DNA from: Nitrosarchaeum sp.
Lineage (GTDB): Archaea > Thermoproteota > Nitrososphaeria > Nitrososphaerales > Nitrosopumilaceae
Direction: 5' to 3'
Length of the DNA: 47,706 nt
Assembly: GCA_021414105.1 (NCBI GenBank)
Contig: JAIOPB010000020.1
Coordinates: 1-47,706, forward strand
Positions 35,492 to 44,092 of this stretch are shown here, piece by piece. Under the pieces are notes generated by a model. It did no database searches. It was not told where the DNA came from and saw only the letters and a program-made list of their open reading frames with translations. Positions within the stretch are counted from its first letter, which is position 1; every line of letters begins with the position of its first letter. The position numbers were made by a program, and so were the translations under genes.

Positions 35492-36016
35492 TTGTCTCAA
35501 GAATTAGAAAGAGTCTATACTATCAATTTGGGTAAAGTTTTACTTTCTGTAGATACACATCGTGCACCTCGAGCTATTAACATGATTAAGGAATTTGCTC
35601 GTCATCATATGAAAACAGAGGAAATCAAAATTGAAGAAGATCTTGCTCATCAAATTTGGTCAAAAGGGGTTCGGAGTCCTCCAAGAAAAATTAGAGTTAG
35701 AATGAGTAAAACTGATGAAGGTTATGTTTTAGTTTCTCCATATACTGATGAAAAAGAATCTAAAGAAACACCAGCTAAAGATTCAAAGAAAAGTAAATCA
35801 TCTAAAGATTCAAAGAAAGATACACCTGTCAAGGATGTAACACCAGATGCACCAGTAAAAGAAGTAAAAGAAACACCAGTCAAAGAAGTAAAGAAAGATG
35901 CACCATCTAAAGAAGTAAAGAAAGAAACACCAGTAAAAGAAGTAAAGAAAAAAACACCAGTAAAAGAAGTAAAGAAAAAAACACCAGCTAAAGAAGTAAA
36001 GAAAAAATCCAAATAG
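35492..36016 (+). CDS. rpl31e: Ribosomal protein L31e (eL31) with long lysine-rich repeat tail
   Basis: The first ~85 residues are an ordinary L31e (YTINLGKVLLSVDTHRAPRAI, IWSKGVRSPPRKIRVRMSK, ending LVSPYTDE), a large-subunit protein near the exit tunnel. A normal protein stops near residue 90; this one continues to 174 with a Lys/Pro/Val/Glu tail, at first irregular (KKSKSSKDSKKD) and then in 8-9-residue repeats of the type TPVKEVKKK. Such tails resemble histone H1 or HU-type basic tails and are probably disordered. The start is TTG (35492), immediately after the L39e stop. aIF6, which often follows in archaea, is not here. Confidence 0.95.
   Translation: MSQELERVYTINLGKVLLSVDTHRAPRAINMIKEFARHHMKTEEIKIEEDLAHQIWSKGVRSPPRKIRVRMSKTDEGYVLVSPYTDEKESKETPAKDSKKSKSSKDSKKDTPVKDVTPDAPVKEVKETPVKEVKKDAPSKEVKKETPVKEVKKKTPVKEVKKKTPAKEVKKKSK
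35848..36010 (+). repeat. Tandem ~27-nt coding repeat in the L31e tail
   Basis: In-frame tandem units of 24-27 nt, about six in number, each encoding KEVKK followed by xTPV or xAPS. The last units are nearly identical at nucleotide level (CACCAGTAAAAGAAGTAAAG recurs), a sign of recent slippage or expansion. Copy number may differ between strains. Confidence 0.85.
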
Positions 36017-36055
36017 AAAATTCTGTTCTTATTAAAAAATTGTTATAAAATTATT

Positions 36056-37006
36056 TTATTCTAATTGGTATAGATCAAGTTTATAGTCAATACTACAGTC
36101 TGGATGTGACCAGTCCAGTGTATCTTCTTGTGGAATCATTCCAAGTGGGTCATATTTTTCAAATTTTGTCATTCCTTGAATTGAAGATAACATTACTATT
36201 TTGGATTCTTTAGAAGATGATGTCAAATCTACTTGAGCACTGCTTTCACTTAGTATTCCGCTAGTTAGATTTGTAATTGAATTAAGAATACCAACTGGAA
36301 TATTGTTTCCTCCAACGACATAAAGCATTGAGCGTTTTACTGCGTTTGGTGGTGCATTTTCATAGAGCATTTTCAGTGAATCTCTTAATGATTCTTCTAG
36401 ATTTTGTCCATCTTTACTTGTAGTTAGAATATTTGTTTGATTTGATATTTCTGAAGATCTTAGGGAACCAATCACGTGCATTATGGCATTATTTGCAATG
36501 TCATAACATGTCTTTGGGCTCAAGTCTGGATTGCTTTCTAAGAGTGAATCATTATCTAATACAATAGTACATTCTGAATTCGCTTTTACTCTTTTTAGTG
36601 AAACACCAGAATTGAAAATTCTGTCTTTTTCATATTTGAATGGCATTATGGCAAATGAAACAAGTCCCTTGCCTGATTCTTTGCAAATTTCTGAAACTAC
36701 TGGTGATATTGCCGACCCTGTTTTTCCTGCCAGATTTGTCATGAGTACAATTGTAGAATAATTTGAAATCTTTGACTTTATCTGATCTGCAACTTTGTAT
36801 GCTGAACCTCTGATTAATTGAATTGATGGATTAATGACTGAATCAGTTGAGACCTTGATTGAGCTGCAGCCTGATTGAATGTCTTTTTGATCATTACTAA
36901 TTATTAGACAATCTGAGTTTAGAGCCTCTTTGGCCTGTATTGCTAATTTTGAGCCTGCTCCGCCTAAACCGATAACTAAGATTGGTTCTTTTATTTGCAA
37001 ACTCAT
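36056..37006 (-). CDS. Divergent FtsZ/tubulin-like protein
   Basis: A 316-residue FtsZ-family protein. The nucleotide-binding start GLGGAGSKLAIQA (13-) and NDQKD correspond to FtsZ's GVGGGG and NTD segments, and SFAIMPFKYEKDRIFNSG and VLDNDSLLE follow in family order. The tubulin signature GGGTGTG is replaced by NLAGKTGSA (91-99), so GTP hydrolysis and polymerisation may be impaired. Thaumarchaea divide with Cdv/ESCRT proteins and keep an FtsZ of uncertain role (from memory, Nmar_1262 in N. maritimus). It is convergent with L31e. Confidence 0.85.
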   Translation of the reverse strand: MSLQIKEPILVIGLGGAGSKLAIQAKEALNSDCLIISNDQKDIQSGCSSIKVSTDSVINPSIQLIRGSAYKVADQIKSKISNYSTIVLMTNLAGKTGSAISPVVSEICKESGKGLVSFAIMPFKYEKDRIFNSGVSLKRVKANSECTIVLDNDSLLESNPDLSPKTCYDIANNAIMHVIGSLRSSEISNQTNILTTSKDGQNLEESLRDSLKMLYENAPPNAVKRSMLYVVGGNNIPVGILNSITNLTSGILSESSAQVDLTSSSKESKIVMLSSIQGMTKFEKYDPLGMIPQEDTLDWSHPDCSIDYKLDLYQLE

Positions 37007-37079
37007 TTCAAATGTTATTCTCTAATTTGGATAAAAAACCTTCTTACGTTATTTTAATCAAATTTCCGATCTAAAAAAT

Positions 37080-38348
37080 TTAGCTTGCGATCTTTCCTAG
37101 AATACTACGCGTAGTCGCATCCACTATTTCGACTATGCGTGTTTGTCCGATCTTGATTTCTTCTTTTACAACTACAGGTTTGTATGCAAAGTTTCTTCCT
37201 TTGATGCCTTCATTTGTTTCCTCATCAAACAAAACTTTGCCCTTCCACCCGATCCATTTCTGGTTGTTTTCTAATGATATTTTGTTTATCAGATCAAAGA
37301 TGACTTTACTTCTGCTTTTTACTTCGGATGTCTCTATTTGGTCCCACTCTGCAGCTTCTGTGCCTGGTCTTGCACTATATTTTGAAAGATTAACCATGTC
37401 TGGACGTATTTCATTTATGAGTTCAACTGTTTTCTCAAAATCTTTCTTGGTCTCTGATGGAAAGCCTACTATAACATCTGTTGATATTGTAAAGTTTGTA
37501 AATCGCTCTTTGGCTTTTTTTATAACTTCTCTAACTGTTTTTACTGTGTGTCCTCTTTTCATATCATTTAGGACTTTGTCACTGCCGCTTTGTACTGGTA
37601 TGTGAAGAAATTTGTAGACTTTGTCACTGTCATAAGATTTTATCAATTCTTCTTTTATCCTTGGCATATACATTGGATTCATCATGCCAACACGTATCAT
37701 GAAATCTTGTGGAATTTCAGATACTGCTTTTACTAAAGTTGGTAAATCTGTATTGATATCAAACCCATAACATCCATTATCTGTAGATGTCAGCCAAATT
37801 TCTTTACATCCTTCGCTAATTTCAGTTTCAACTTGTCTTACAATGTCTCCTATTCTGTAACTCGTAAGATCACCTTTTGATAATTTAGTCTGACAAAAAG
37901 TGCATTCACTCATACATCCACTGGCTATCTCTACAATTCCTACAACTGGATTCAATCTTACTTTTGGCAATCCCACTTTTGATAAATCCGAGTCTTCTAG
38001 TGCCACTTGTCTTATCCCTCTCAATGTAGAATCTATTACCTGCAATGTCTTTCCCAATGAGTTTGGTCCTAACAAACTGGCTTTCTCTGTAATTTTTTCT
38101 ACCGTACTCTTCTCAGCTTTTGGAAGACAACCTGCAACAACAAGAGGTTTTGAGTTTAATGACCTGATTCTATGCATCATCTTGTTTGCTGTTGAATCTT
38201 TGACAGAGCATGTAACAACAATATTCAAATCAGATTCTGAAGAATCTTTAGCAAGAGTGTGACCTCCGTTTACAATTAGTCCTGAAATCATCTCAGAGTC
38301 TGCAAAGCTGGCAGAACATCCGTATGCTTCTACAAAAATTTTTGCCAT
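37080..38348 (-). CDS. tRNA (t6A37) methylthiotransferase, MiaB/CDKAL1-like (e-MtaB)
   Basis: A 422-residue radical SAM enzyme adding a methylthio group to N6-threonylcarbamoyl-adenosine at tRNA position 37. The N-terminal cluster domain has Cys11 (YGCSASFADSEM), Cys47 and Cys74; the radical SAM motif is CMSECTFC (Cys145, Cys149, Cys152); a TRAM-like RNA-binding tail occupies about 360-420. The archaeal/eukaryotic e-MtaB branch is the expected one. It lies 3 nt downstream of the fumarase-family gene, so the two are probably cotranscribed. Confidence 0.92.
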   Translation of the reverse strand: MAKIFVEAYGCSASFADSEMISGLIVNGGHTLAKDSSESDLNIVVTCSVKDSTANKMMHRIRSLNSKPLVVAGCLPKAEKSTVEKITEKASLLGPNSLGKTLQVIDSTLRGIRQVALEDSDLSKVGLPKVRLNPVVGIVEIASGCMSECTFCQTKLSKGDLTSYRIGDIVRQVETEISEGCKEIWLTSTDNGCYGFDINTDLPTLVKAVSEIPQDFMIRVGMMNPMYMPRIKEELIKSYDSDKVYKFLHIPVQSGSDKVLNDMKRGHTVKTVREVIKKAKERFTNFTISTDVIVGFPSETKKDFEKTVELINEIRPDMVNLSKYSARPGTEAAEWDQIETSEVKSRSKVIFDLINKISLENNQKWIGWKGKVLFDEETNEGIKGRNFAYKPVVVKEEIKIGQTRIVEIVDATTRSILGKIAS

Positions 38349-38351
38349 GAT

Positions 38352-39713
38352 TTATCCAAACAATGCATCAATTTCTTTATTGTTCATCAATTTCTTTGAT
38401 GTTACTAATTCTCTAATGGTTTTTCCAGTCTTTAGAGATTCTTTGAACAATTCTGCAGATTTTAGATAGCCAATTTTTGGTGTAAGGAGCGTTACAATTA
38501 CTGGACTGTTTTCTATGTCCTTTCGAAGTTTATCCTTGTTTGCAGTTAATCCGTCTATTAGATTTGCAGAAAATATTGGCAAGAAATTTTTCAGCATATC
38601 TGTAGATTCTAACATGCACTTTAGCATACCTGGTAACATTACATTTAGCTCAAATTGTCCACTTTGAGCTGCATAGGATACTGCAGTATCATTTCCAATT
38701 ATGTTAAAACAAATCATGTTCATACATTCTGCCAATGATGGATTTACTTTACCTGGCATGATAGATGAACCTGCATGAACAGCAGGTATTCCCAATTCTG
38801 ATAATCCTGCAATTGGACCTGATGCCATTAATCTAATGTCATTTGCAAGTTTGCCAATCTCAAGTGCCAAATTACGTAATGCACCTGAAAGATTTGCAAC
38901 TGCAAATTTACTTTGCAATGAATACTGCATGTCTTTTTCTGGCATTAGTGATAACTTTGAAATCTTTGCAAGTTCTGCTATTGCAATTTTTCGATATCCT
39001 TTTGGTGTGTTTGCACCAGTACCAACTGCGGTTCCACCTAATGCCACATTTTGTAATTCCTTTTGAGACAAAACAATTACGTTTCGTGCTTTTGTAATGG
39101 CTGTAGCATAGGCTGCAAATTCACTTCCAAGAGTCACAGGTAATGCATCCATCAAATGGGTTCTTCCAATTTTTTTAAACGAAGAAAATTCTTTTGCCTT
39201 TTTTGTTAATGATTTTATTAGTATGTCAATTGCAGGAATCACATCTTTAAGATTTATCAAAATTGCAACATGCATTGCAGTTGGATATGTATCGTTACTT
39301 GACTGTGACATGTTTACATGATCATTTGGATGTAAATACTGGTACTGACCCTTTCTTTTGTGTAATATCTCTAATGCTACATTTGCAATGACTTCGTTTG
39401 CATTCATGTTAAATGCAGTTCCTGCACCCGAATTGATCATATCTATTACAAATTGTTCAACATATTTTCCGGACAATATTTTATCACATGCTGCAACTAT
39501 TGTCTTTCCACGTTTTGCATCTATTGCGTTTGTTTTCATATTTGCTACTGCGGCAGATCGTTTAATCATGACAAATGACTTGATCAAATTAGTATGTGCT
39601 TTATTTCCTGTTACGTGATATTGTTTAATCGCTCTTCCTGTAAATGCTCCATAATATGCGTCAGATGGAATTTTGACTTTTCCCAACGAATCTTCATCTA
39701 GTCTAAATTTCAA
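38352..39713 (-). CDS. Class II fumarate hydratase / aspartate ammonia-lyase family enzyme
   Basis: A 453-residue enzyme of the fumarase/aspartase superfamily. It has the signature GSSIMPGKVNPSLAE, the substrate site NMSQSSNDTYPTAMH and KKIGRTHLMDALPVTLG. MPGKVNP is fumarase-like (aspartases often have MPAKVNP), while the C-terminus (IGYLKSAELFKESLKTGKTIREL) recalls aspartase. Fumarase fits the incomplete TCA cycle of ammonia-oxidising archaea. Substrate is therefore probable, not certain. Just before nirK in the divergent direction. Confidence 0.85.
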   Translation of the reverse strand: MKFRLDEDSLGKVKIPSDAYYGAFTGRAIKQYHVTGNKAHTNLIKSFVMIKRSAAVANMKTNAIDAKRGKTIVAACDKILSGKYVEQFVIDMINSGAGTAFNMNANEVIANVALEILHKRKGQYQYLHPNDHVNMSQSSNDTYPTAMHVAILINLKDVIPAIDILIKSLTKKAKEFSSFKKIGRTHLMDALPVTLGSEFAAYATAITKARNVIVLSQKELQNVALGGTAVGTGANTPKGYRKIAIAELAKISKLSLMPEKDMQYSLQSKFAVANLSGALRNLALEIGKLANDIRLMASGPIAGLSELGIPAVHAGSSIMPGKVNPSLAECMNMICFNIIGNDTAVSYAAQSGQFELNVMLPGMLKCMLESTDMLKNFLPIFSANLIDGLTANKDKLRKDIENSPVIVTLLTPKIGYLKSAELFKESLKTGKTIRELVTSKKLMNNKEIDALFG

Positions 39714-39800
39714 ATCAATCTTGCCTTTAATTTCCCACTATTCATTCTTTTTCTGGCATTTTCTTCAATTCCTGTTTACTATTTTTAAGAATCAATGCGA

Positions 39801-39810
39801 ATTATTATAT
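39801..39810 (+). promoter_or_regulatory. TATA box of nirK
   Basis: ATTATTATAT, 25-34 nt before the ATG at 39835; the clearest TATA element in the window. Confidence 0.7.
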
Positions 39811-39834
39811 AGGATCTGCTAGTCCCGTTTCTCA

Positions 39835-41247
39835 ATGAATAAGCGTATCAGTATGCTCTTTACAATTGCAGCAGTAGCTGTAATCGGGGCAACGCTATTC
39901 GGAAGCACATACACACAAACCCAACTTAGTGGACAATCACTTGACACCTCAAAAATGGATGCCAATGTAATTGAACAAATCCACCAAATGGGCGGTTTAC
40001 AGCTTGTAATGCCACAGGCATTCGCAGTAACTGATTGTGGTGCACTAGCAGAAACTGGACGAAATGTAGTCGAGTTTAATTTGACTGGTGAAAGTGTTAC
40101 ACTTCCAATCATGGGAGGAAAGACATACAATGCAATGACCTTTAGTGGACAAGTCCCAGGACCAACACTAAGAGTCACTCAAGGTGATGTCGTAAAAATG
40201 ACACTAACAATTCCAGCAGATGAAGTTACTGGTCACGGTAACGACATGCATGCATCACAAATGTCAGCAGGAAACTTTGAATCCGTTAATCCGGGTGAAA
40301 CAAGTCAATACTGCTACATTGCTGAATCAGCTGGTATTTTCAAATACCATTGTTCCGGTGTCCACCTAATTGGTATGGATCAACACGTTCTTTCCGGCAT
40401 GTACGGAATTGCAATAGTTGACCCAGTCAATGGATACAAGAAACTAGCGGTAGAGAAAACATCAGTTAGTAACGGCAAAGTATCTTTAGACAGACAGTTC
40501 TACGATGCAGATGCATTAGAGTTCACACTCCAATACAACCAATTGTACCTTACACCTGAAGGCAACTATGATGCAGGAGCAATGTTCCAACATCATAACA
40601 CTGCAACAGTTGTTAACGGAATGCAATTTGGTTATGTACCAAACATGGTTCACAACTTGCTCGTTAAAGGCGATGCAAACAAGAACATCTTTGTTGCACA
40701 ACCATGGAATGGACTTGAACTAAAGCAGTACCAATCACAACCATTATTCGTTGAGAATGGTCAACATGTGAGACTCTTTGTTGAAAACCAAGGTAACGAA
40801 CCAGTATTCTTCCACATTGTTAGAGAAATCTTGGACAGAGTTACACAAGGTAACAGAGTACAATCCGGAGCAACCGAAACATGGATGCTAGGTGGCTCAC
40901 AAGGAATGATCGTTGATTTGGTATTTGATGAACCAGGTGCATATGCAGCAGTTAATCACGACTATGCAGCAATTTACACTGGCGCAGCTACAGTATTTGT
41001 AGCAGGTGATCCATTTGGATTGAACCCAAGATTGGTCGATGCAGGAGTTATTCCAGCACCAGTACCATCATATGCTTATGCATTGGGCAACCCAAGCAAC
41101 GCTGTCCCACCAATGGGAATGAACAGTATTGCACACCCAGCACTCAATGTTCATGGTCTATACACTGATGAAGTTGCTTCTGAGAAAATAGCAGATGGTG
41201 CATTACCCTTATGGGATATTGTACCAACACTACCACCAATACCATAG
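39835..41247 (+). CDS. nirK: Copper nitrite reductase-like multicopper oxidase (NirK)
   Basis: A 470-residue exported two-domain copper protein with an N-terminal hydrophobic signal/anchor (~5-24). All expected ligands are present: type 1 copper His134, Cys173, His184 and Met189 (HGNDMH, YHCSG, DQHVLSGM); type 2 copper His139, His172 and His375 (VNHDYAA); catalytic Asp137 and His327. NirK reduces nitrite to NO and in thaumarchaea is proposed to feed NO into ammonia oxidation. About 80 residues follow the second cupredoxin domain, longer than classic NirK. A clean TATA box ATTATTATAT at 39801-39810 suits its usually strong expression. From memory this matches Nmar_1259. Confidence 0.93.
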   Translation: MNKRISMLFTIAAVAVIGATLFGSTYTQTQLSGQSLDTSKMDANVIEQIHQMGGLQLVMPQAFAVTDCGALAETGRNVVEFNLTGESVTLPIMGGKTYNAMTFSGQVPGPTLRVTQGDVVKMTLTIPADEVTGHGNDMHASQMSAGNFESVNPGETSQYCYIAESAGIFKYHCSGVHLIGMDQHVLSGMYGIAIVDPVNGYKKLAVEKTSVSNGKVSLDRQFYDADALEFTLQYNQLYLTPEGNYDAGAMFQHHNTATVVNGMQFGYVPNMVHNLLVKGDANKNIFVAQPWNGLELKQYQSQPLFVENGQHVRLFVENQGNEPVFFHIVREILDRVTQGNRVQSGATETWMLGGSQGMIVDLVFDEPGAYAAVNHDYAAIYTGAATVFVAGDPFGLNPRLVDAGVIPAPVPSYAYALGNPSNAVPPMGMNSIAHPALNVHGLYTDEVASEKIADGALPLWDIVPTLPPIP

Positions 41248-41319
41248 GTAGTAACACTCTTTATTTTTCTATTTTTCAATTTTTAATGAATTATATTCTA
41301 TAGATTTTTTCTTAATTAC

Positions 41320-42252
41320 ATGGGATTTGACGATTCTGTTTTGATATGTGATGAAGTAGATCCTGTTTTAAATAAAATATTACAAGATAATGGCTTGAAA
41401 GTTTCATATGAGCCAAAAATCACTCCTGATCAAATCAAAGAAAAAATTTCTAATTTCAACATTGTAATTGTTCGAAGCAGAACAACTCTTACAAAAGAGA
41501 TGATTGAAAAAGCTGACAAGTGTAAAATTATTGCCCGTGTCGGAGTTGGACTAGATAATGTTGATCAAGTGGCAGCTAAAGAAAAAAATATTCGTGTAAT
41601 TAATGCAGCAGAGGGGGCAATGAATGCCGTGGCTGAACTAGTTTTAGGATTAATGTTGTCATTGGCAAGACAAACTGCAAGAGGCGATAGGGCAATTCGA
41701 AATGGACAATGGCTAAAAAATGAATTAAAAGGAACAGAACTCCGAGGAAAATATCTTGGAATTGTCGGCCTGGGAAACATTGGAAAAAGACTGGGACGAC
41801 TTGCAAGAGCACTTAACATGAATATTATTGGTTATGATGTAATTCCAATTGATGAAGAATTTGCCAAAGAAGTTGGATTGATGAAAGCTGATTTAGATAC
41901 TTTATTGCAAAGTTCTGATTATATCTCAATTCATGTTCCGTTGTTGGATTCTACATATCATTTGCTTAATGCTCAAAAAATGTCTACCATGAAAAAGACT
42001 GCAAAAATTATCAACACTTCAAGAGGTGGAGTAGTTGACGAGGATGCTCTGTATGAGGCATTAAAAAATGGTAATTTGGGTGGTGCGGCATTGGATGTTT
42101 TTGAGAAAGAGCCTGCAACAGGAAACAAATTGGCAGAACTAGATAATGTGATTCTTACCCCACATATTGGTGCCCAAACAAAGGAGGCTCAATCTTTGGC
42201 AGCCAACATAATCGGAGAAAAAATTATCCAAATACTCCGAGGCGTAATCTGA
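41320..42252 (+). CDS. serA: D-2-hydroxyacid dehydrogenase, probable D-3-phosphoglycerate dehydrogenase
   Basis: A 310-residue NAD-dependent dehydrogenase. Motifs are ARVGVGLDNVD, the Rossmann GLGNIGKRLGR, NTSRGGVVDEDAL with the active-site Arg nearby, and LTPHIGAQT with the catalytic His. It lacks the C-terminal ACT domain of long SerA enzymes, so serine feedback through such a domain is absent. Glycerate or hydroxypyruvate reductase activity is an alternative. Confidence 0.88.
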   Translation: MGFDDSVLICDEVDPVLNKILQDNGLKVSYEPKITPDQIKEKISNFNIVIVRSRTTLTKEMIEKADKCKIIARVGVGLDNVDQVAAKEKNIRVINAAEGAMNAVAELVLGLMLSLARQTARGDRAIRNGQWLKNELKGTELRGKYLGIVGLGNIGKRLGRLARALNMNIIGYDVIPIDEEFAKEVGLMKADLDTLLQSSDYISIHVPLLDSTYHLLNAQKMSTMKKTAKIINTSRGGVVDEDALYEALKNGNLGGAALDVFEKEPATGNKLAELDNVILTPHIGAQTKEAQSLAANIIGEKIIQILRGVI

Positions 42253-42332
42253 GTATTGCACGAATAAAAATAACTAAAAAAGCTTGACTGATGCGTGATT
42301 AAATCTCGGCTCATTCTTTTTAAGACGGATTT

Positions 42333-42338
42333 GGAGGT
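42333..42338 (+). promoter_or_regulatory. Shine-Dalgarno deciding the GTG start of the Kazal-like protein
   Basis: GGAGGT, 8 nt before the GTG at 42347. Without it the ATG at 42398 would be preferred. Confidence 0.75.
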
Positions 42339-42346
42339 TAATCTTC

Positions 42347-43267
42347 GTGCAGAAAAATCAAAATATGAATATACCATATCAAATACTAGGAAAAAATATG
42401 CCTAGTACAGGTTCCCTAGTAAAAATATCACTTGGATTAATCATTATTGCAATACTTTCTTCGGCATTTGTTTATGCAGATACTGCTTCTGTAGATATAG
42501 GTGGTACTTCTTATGATGTTGAATATACTGGTAATGGAGTAACTGTTTCTGGAATAGATGCAGATCCTGATTTTGTCTCACTAGTTATCAGTGTGGATGT
42601 TTCTGGCTCACCTGGTACTTTGGAAATTACATTTGAGCGAAGCTTCTTTGATTCTATTTACCAAGGAGATGATGATGACTTTATTGTTTTAGCAGATGGT
42701 GATGAACCAACATATTCTGAAATTGAAACAACTCCTCAAAGTAGAACTCTAAGTATTGAATTACCTACTGGAACTGAAGAAGTTGAAATTATTGGCTCTC
42801 AATTAGGTTCATCTGTAACTGAACCCGTTGAAGAACCTATAGTTGAAGATACACCAGTTGAAGAACCAGTACCAACTGAAGACAAACCAGTTGCTTGTAC
42901 ATTGGAATATGCTCCAGTTTGTGGTGTTGATGGTGTAACTTATGGCAACAAATGTCAATTAGATGCTGCAAAAATTACTTTGGATCATTCTGGTGAATGT
43001 ATAATTGAAGAAACTATAACCGAAAAACCAAAAACTGAATGTGGTGCTGGAACAATTCTCAAAGATGATGTTTGTGTTTTGGATGAAAGATGTGGACTTG
43101 GCACTGTTTTAACAGATGGTGTATGTGTAGCTGAGCCAACTTCTGAAACTCCTGCTAAAGGATTGGGAACTCAATTAATTATTGGACTAATTGGATCATT
43201 TATCATTGCAGGTATTATTGGACTTGTACTGGCTATAATGTCAAAAGCAAGTAAGAGCAAAAATTAA
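42347..43267 (+). CDS. Exported membrane-anchored protein with Kazal-like protease-inhibitor domain
   Basis: A 306-residue surface protein. It has a signal segment (~24-44, ending VYA), a beta-rich domain (~46-152), an acidic Pro/Glu spacer (155-180), and a Kazal-like domain at 184-218 ([20 protein letters not shown], closing Cys218) with four cysteines. Two cysteine mini-repeats follow ([13 protein letters not shown] and [13 protein letters not shown], 232-261), then a C-terminal membrane span (~276-298) and a basic tail. Kazal domains block serine proteases; animal ones have six cysteines, simpler prokaryotic ones fewer. The GTG start at 42347 is set by the Shine-Dalgarno GGAGGT at 42333-42338. 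Target protease unknown. Confidence 0.85.
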   Translation: MQKNQNMNIPYQILGKNMPSTGSLVKISLGLIIIAILSSAFVYADTASVDIGGTSYDVEYTGNGVTVSGIDADPDFVSLVISVDVSGSPGTLEITFERSFFDSIYQGDDDDFIVLADGDEPTYSEIETTPQSRTLSIELPTGTEEVEIIGSQLGSSVTEPVEEPIVEDTPVEEPVPTEDKPVACTLEYAPVCGVDGVTYGNKCQLDAAKITLDHSGECIIEETITEKPKTECGAGTILKDDVCVLDERCGLGTVLTDGVCVAEPTSETPAKGLGTQLIIGLIGSFIIAGIIGLVLAIMSKASKSKN

Positions 43268-43320
43268 TTCATAGTAAAAAATTTCTTATTGAAAATCATT
43301 CTAGATAGTATGATCTATTT

Positions 43321-43953
43321 TTAAATTACAATAATCTCTTTATTGATTAGGTATTGAATTACTTGAGAAAATTCATTATCTGAAATTTTATCTTCAAGCC
43401 ACCATCCAACTGTGTTTTTCATCCATTTTGGAATGTGTATGCTCTCAAGATTTTTTTCATTTATTTTATCTGGTATGCTGATAATGTTTTTGTCTATAAA
43501 TTTATTTATTGCATCTATGAAAAATCCATCTGACATTTTATCATTAATCCAGCTAAATGCAACTTGTTTCATCAATGTGGGAATACAGACATTTTCTGAA
43601 TCAATTAAATCAAATTCTGCGCTGTCTTTTGCACCTGCATATTCTACATCTATGAAATATTTGCCTATTGGAAAAATTTCTGCCTCAAAAGGAATCATTG
43701 AAGGAATTGGATTTGTTTGATTAGATATTGGAATTGAGATTGCACTACTTCCTTTGTCTGCTTGGTCTCTGATGTGGATAATTGCAGGATCTCCTGTAAC
43801 CTCTGATACTTCTATAGTGTAAAATAATTTTTCACAGTATCTAAAAGTAGTCTTTTCCATTAAAATTTCAACAGTTGGTGTGGCGTACACACTTGGCAAT
43901 AATACACTGACAATTACTAGTACTATAATAGACAAACACTGTTTTGTTTTCAT
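43321..43953 (-). CDS. Exported protein with two C-terminal IP-W-K modules
   Basis: A 210-residue protein with a Sec signal peptide (~1-24, ending VYA), a beta-sandwich-like middle (~25-118) and two copies of a ~37-residue module at 124-161 and 174-210 (second copy: IPKWMKNTVGWWLEDKISD). The same module is near the N-terminus of the metallopeptidase at 2661-5591. The frame opens at an ATG 12 codons upstream (43989), but a TATA-like stretch at 43970-43982 lies inside that extension and places the start at 43953. Function unknown; the module may bind a surface partner. Confidence 0.75.
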   Translation of the reverse strand: MKTKQCLSIIVLVIVSVLLPSVYATPTVEILMEKTTFRYCEKLFYTIEVSEVTGDPAIIHIRDQADKGSSAISIPISNQTNPIPSMIPFEAEIFPIGKYFIDVEYAGAKDSAEFDLIDSENVCIPTLMKQVAFSWINDKMSDGFFIDAINKFIDKNIISIPDKINEKNLESIHIPKWMKNTVGWWLEDKISDNEFSQVIQYLINKEIIVI

Positions 43954-44058
43954 CTTTATCGCTTTGTTATTACTTAATAAAAATCTCAAATCTATGCTCA
44001 GGAATGCTTTTTAATGACTAAGCGTGATTTTATTTATCGAGTTTTCTGCGGAGATACT

Positions 44059-44092
44059 CTTTGAGTGTGTGCTTTGTGAGCGCCACTCAAGG
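44059..44092 (+). other. Hairpin in the intergenic region, possible small RNA or leader element
   Basis: Arms CTTTGAGTG (44059-44067) and CACTCAAGG (44084-44092) pair over 9 bp with one G-U; an inner GCT/AGC stem closes a TTGTG loop. A TATA-like ATTTTATTTATC at 44027-44038 would start RNA close to the 5' arm. The rest of the 43954-44236 gap shows nothing else recognisable. Confidence 0.4.

Noticed and set aside
35848-36010. Short direct repeats as a possible CRISPR array
   Set aside because: Units are contiguous and in frame, with no spacers; they encode the L31e tail.
35722-36012. Minus-strand frame of repeated FFTS/TGV residues
   Set aside because: It is the complement of the L31e repeat tail and has no own promoter or family.
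43954-43989. Longer start of the IP-W-K protein
   Set aside because: The extension contains the likely TATA box and would spoil the signal peptide.
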